A stretch of 7,254 nucleotides of DNA, taken from assembly GCA_050735975.1 (NCBI GenBank), contig JBOHVS010000006.1, positions 1-7,254 of the forward strand, written 5' to 3'. Position 1 is the first letter of the stretch. Every line of letters begins with the position of its first letter. This stretch comes from DATMBL01 sp050735975. Lineage in GTDB: Bacteria; Desulfobacterota; Binatia; UBA9968. The notes under the pieces are model-generated. The model was not told the origin of the DNA. It saw only the letters and a program-made list of their open reading frames with translations, and searched no databases. Positions 5,496 to 7,254 of this stretch are shown here, one piece after another. The translations under genes and the position numbers were made by a program.

Positions 5496-6899
5496 ATGCG
5501 AAGAACTAAGATCGTCTGCACCATCGGACCGGCGAGCTCCTCGGATCGTGTGCTCAAAGGGCTTATTCAAGCCGGCATGAACGTGGCACGACTCAACTTC
5601 AGCCACGGCGACTATGCCTTTCACCAGCGAGCCATCCACAGAATTCGGCAGATCGCGCGCCGGCTCAAGCAGCCCGTCGCTATCCTGCAAGACCTTCCCG
5701 GACCGAAGATCCGGGTAGGCGCGGTGGCCGGCGAACGCGTGCGGTTGCAGGCCCGCAAGACCGTAACGCTCACCACGCGCAAGCTGGTGGGCAACGAAAG
5801 TATCGTCACGGTAAACTTCCATAACTTGACTCGGTCGGTAAAGAAAGGCGACCCTATCCTTCTCGGCGACGGAGAGATCGAGCTCGAGGCGATCAAAATC
5901 GGCAAGCAGGACGTCACCTGCAAGATCGTTGTCGGCGGCATCCTCGGATCGCACAAAGGCATCCATTTTCCGCGGAGCGCCCTGAACCTCCGCTCGCTCA
6001 CGGCTCGCGACAAGAAAGATCTCGCCTTCGGCATCGGGCAAAAAGTCGATCTCATCGCGCTCTCATTCGTGCGCAACGCCGATGACATCGTCTATGGGCG
6101 CCAGGAGATGAAGAAATACGGCGCTGCGATCCCGATCATCGCGAAAATCGAAAAGCACGAAGCGTTAGATCAAATCGACGGGATTTTGAAAGAGGTTGAT
6201 GGGATCATGGTAGCGCGCGGCGATCTGGGCTTGGAGATCGCGCCGGAGAGCATTCCGGCGATGCAAAAGATGATGATCCGTAAAGCCAACCACCTCGGCA
6301 AACCTGTGATCACGGCGACACAGATGTTGCGCTCAATGGTGCAGAATCCGCGCCCGACGCGCGCCGAGGTGGCGGACATCGCCAACGCGGTCCTCGACGG
6401 GACGGATGCCCTTATGCTGTCCGAGGAAACCGCTGCGGGAGATTATCCGGTCGAAGCCGTCAAGACTATGGCTAAGGTTGCGCAAGAAACCGAACGGATC
6501 CTCGAGCCCCGTTATCAATTCGCCGGGCTCAAGGGAAGCGTTCCGGAAGCCATCAGTCTCGCGGCTATTTCTCTGGCGCGCGATCTCCATGTGAAAGCTT
6601 TTTTGATTCCCACCTCCTCCGGCAGCACAGCGCGCATGATCGCGCGCTACCGCCCGCCGCATCCCATTATCGCCATAAGTCCGGAAGCGCAAACTATAAA
6701 ACTGCTCTGCTTGGTGTGGGGAGTTTATCCCGTGCCGGTTCCGGGTTTCCAGAGCACCGACGTCATGCTCAAAGTCGCGCAGCGGAAAGCATTGGAACTC
6801 GGCGTCGTAAAACCGGGCGATCTCGTCGCCATTACTGCGGGTCTGCCGCTTCAACAGGCAGGGACAACGAATATGATCACGGTCAAGCCCGTTGAGTAG
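5496..6899 (+). CDS. pyk: Pyruvate kinase
   Basis: Catalyses the last step of glycolysis, phosphoenolpyruvate plus ADP to pyruvate plus ATP, in the cytoplasm; 467 residues, full length for the bacterial enzyme. The start MRRTKIVCTIGPASSS is canonical, so the 35 upstream in-frame residues from a TTG at 5391 are excluded. ARLNFSHG (31-38) gives the substrate- and nucleotide-site residues R32, N34, S36 and H37. QDLPGPKIR (65-73) contains D66. IIAKIEK (214-220) gives catalytic K217 and metal ligand E219; VARGDLG (239-245) gives D243. TATQML (273-278) gives T275, and RPTRAEV lies at 286-292. A C-terminal domain with TSSGSTAR (373-380) follows; there is no extra PEP-utilising domain. K71 replaces the glutamate (rabbit Glu117) of potassium-dependent enzymes. 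It follows the ABC operon by 161 bases of repeat DNA and is probably a separate transcript. Confidence 0.98.
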   Translation: MRRTKIVCTIGPASSSDRVLKGLIQAGMNVARLNFSHGDYAFHQRAIHRIRQIARRLKQPVAILQDLPGPKIRVGAVAGERVRLQARKTVTLTTRKLVGNESIVTVNFHNLTRSVKKGDPILLGDGEIELEAIKIGKQDVTCKIVVGGILGSHKGIHFPRSALNLRSLTARDKKDLAFGIGQKVDLIALSFVRNADDIVYGRQEMKKYGAAIPIIAKIEKHEALDQIDGILKEVDGIMVARGDLGLEIAPESIPAMQKMMIRKANHLGKPVITATQMLRSMVQNPRPTRAEVADIANAVLDGTDALMLSEETAAGDYPVEAVKTMAKVAQETERILEPRYQFAGLKGSVPEAISLAAISLARDLHVKAFLIPTSSGSTARMIARYRPPHPIIAISPEAQTIKLLCLVWGVYPVPVPGFQSTDVMLKVAQRKALELGVVKPGDLVAITAGLPLQQAGTTNMITVKPVE

Positions 6900-6916
6900 A
6901 CTCGGGAGTAATTCAT

Positions 6917-7005
6917 CAACGGGGTACTGGAGCGATGGAGTAATGGAGTGATGCGTTTAACCCAATTCTCCACTACTCCATACTCCAACTTCCAACAACC
7001 CGTTG
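6917..7005. repeat. TGGAG-unit palindromic repeat, copy 2 (core 6926-6993), inside an outer 7-bp stem
   Basis: Three TGGAG units at 6928, 6936 and 6944 (8-base period) face three CTCCA units at 6968, 6976 and 6983. The arms 6928-6948 and 6968-6987 pair with a few mismatches across a 19-base centre. The design matches the element at 1410-1512, including the ACTGGAG start, but the central GTGTTGGG stem is lost. Outside it CAACGGG (6917-6923) pairs perfectly with CCCGTTG (6999-7005). The RNA hairpin 17 bases past the pyruvate kinase stop could act as a transcript end, though no T-run follows. The surrounding gap 6900-7074 holds nothing else recognisable except the start signals of the next gene. 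Confidence 0.7.
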
Positions 7006-7015
7006 GCTTATTACA

Positions 7016-7042
7016 TTGGCTGTTTGAACATCTCTCTACAAT
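7016..7042 (+). promoter_or_regulatory. Weak candidate promoter for the last gene
   Basis: TACAAT (7037-7042) is a good -10-like hexamer about 32 bases before ATG 7075. The only -35-like partner is TTGGCT (7016-7021) at a short 15-base spacing. Low confidence. Confidence 0.25.
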
Positions 7043-7074
7043 GGGCTAGAAGCGACCTAATGGGAGGGCCCTTT

Positions 7075-7254
7075 ATGTCTGACGTACTAAAAGCTTTTGA
7101 GGAGGAACTCCAGAGTAAGAACTTTAAAGGTTATTGGCAAAACGTTCAGGGAGACGTTTACCGCGAACCGGTCCCCTCCTATGAGCCCTGTTTATGGAAA
7201 GGCAAAGACCTTTTCGAGGCTATGGACAAGGCCGGCGAGGTCGTCGGATTGGAT
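7075..7254 (+). CDS. N-terminus of a gentisate 1,2-dioxygenase-like cupin protein (partial)
   Basis: Sixty codons are visible before the window ends, with no stop. The start ATG has a strong site, GGAGG at 7063-7067, 7 bases upstream, so the start is secure. The protein begins MSDVLKAFEEELQSKNFKGY with W21; E31-P32 and an EPCLWKGKDLFEAMDKAGEV segment (37-56) follow. From memory, this pattern (a short helix, a YW or LW pair, then P-x-LW-x-W/G-x-DL-x-x-x-x-x-x-AGE) is that of gentisate dioxygenase-like bicupin N-termini. The iron-binding cupin histidines would lie beyond the window, so catalytic competence cannot be judged. It is oriented like pyruvate kinase but separated from it by the repeat hairpin. 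The gene is nearly certain; its family is moderately supported. Confidence 0.6.
   Translation, partial: MSDVLKAFEEELQSKNFKGYWQNVQGDVYREPVPSYEPCLWKGKDLFEAMDKAGEVVGLD

Noticed and set aside
5457..6854. Long minus-strand open frames opposite pyruvate kinase (5457-6041, 5621-6088, 6333-6854)
   Set aside because: They are antisense to a clearly functional pyruvate kinase and show no domain or start signal.
1..7254. tRNA, rRNA, riboswitch, phage or toxin-antitoxin genes
   Set aside because: I looked for cloverleaf-like stems, rRNA-like conserved stretches and small paired genes and saw none that could be supported by reading alone.

Overview
This 7.25 kb window looks like ordinary chromosomal DNA from an uncultivated, moderately GC-rich Gram-negative-type bacterium. 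The genes are tidy, but nearly every non-coding gap holds a dispersed, palindromic or short-tandem repeat. From memory, such intergenic repeats (TGGAG hairpins, GCAGGCTGCTGAAAAA-ended elements, ACGCAAAGG runs, CCCGCCCCTACA half-palindromes) are typical of environmental delta-proteobacterial, Binatota, Tectomicrobia or Methylomirabilota-like genomes. That placement is an inference and no search was run.

Layout. At 1-193, downstream of the first gene, lie pieces of three short repeats. At 194-1345 (minus) is an ACMSD-like metal-dependent amidohydrolase (PF04909-type). At 1346-1818 is a divergent intergenic region. It carries two different mobile-looking repeats back to back (1410-1512 and 1528-1738), and a TTGACA hexamer flanks the pair on each side, pointing outward towards the two genes. 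At 1819-5334 (plus) is a peptide/nickel-family (Dpp/Opp-like) ABC importer operon: a secreted family-5 solute-binding protein, a DppB-type permease and an overlapping DppC-type permease. No ATP-binding subunits follow. At 5335-5495 is a pyrimidine-rich repeat gap ending in a small hairpin. At 5496-6899 (plus) is a complete pyruvate kinase with a lysine at the position that marks potassium-independent enzymes. At 6900-7074 is a second copy of the TGGAG hairpin repeat. At 7075-7254 (plus) is the first 60 codons of a gene that resembles the N-terminus of gentisate 1,2-dioxygenase-like cupin proteins and runs off the window.

How the genes may work together. The binding protein and two permeases form the solute-specific half of an importer and must borrow ATPases encoded elsewhere. 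ACMSD-family amidohydrolases often decarboxylate or hydrolyse aromatic and related acids, and gentisate dioxygenase-like cupins cleave aromatic rings. A loose uptake-and-catabolism theme for a small organic acid or its conjugate is therefore possible. It is weak, because pyruvate kinase sits between the parts and the last gene is seen only in part. I found no convincing new defence, CRISPR, toxin-antitoxin or biosynthetic system. The most unusual content is the density and placement of the intergenic repeats.
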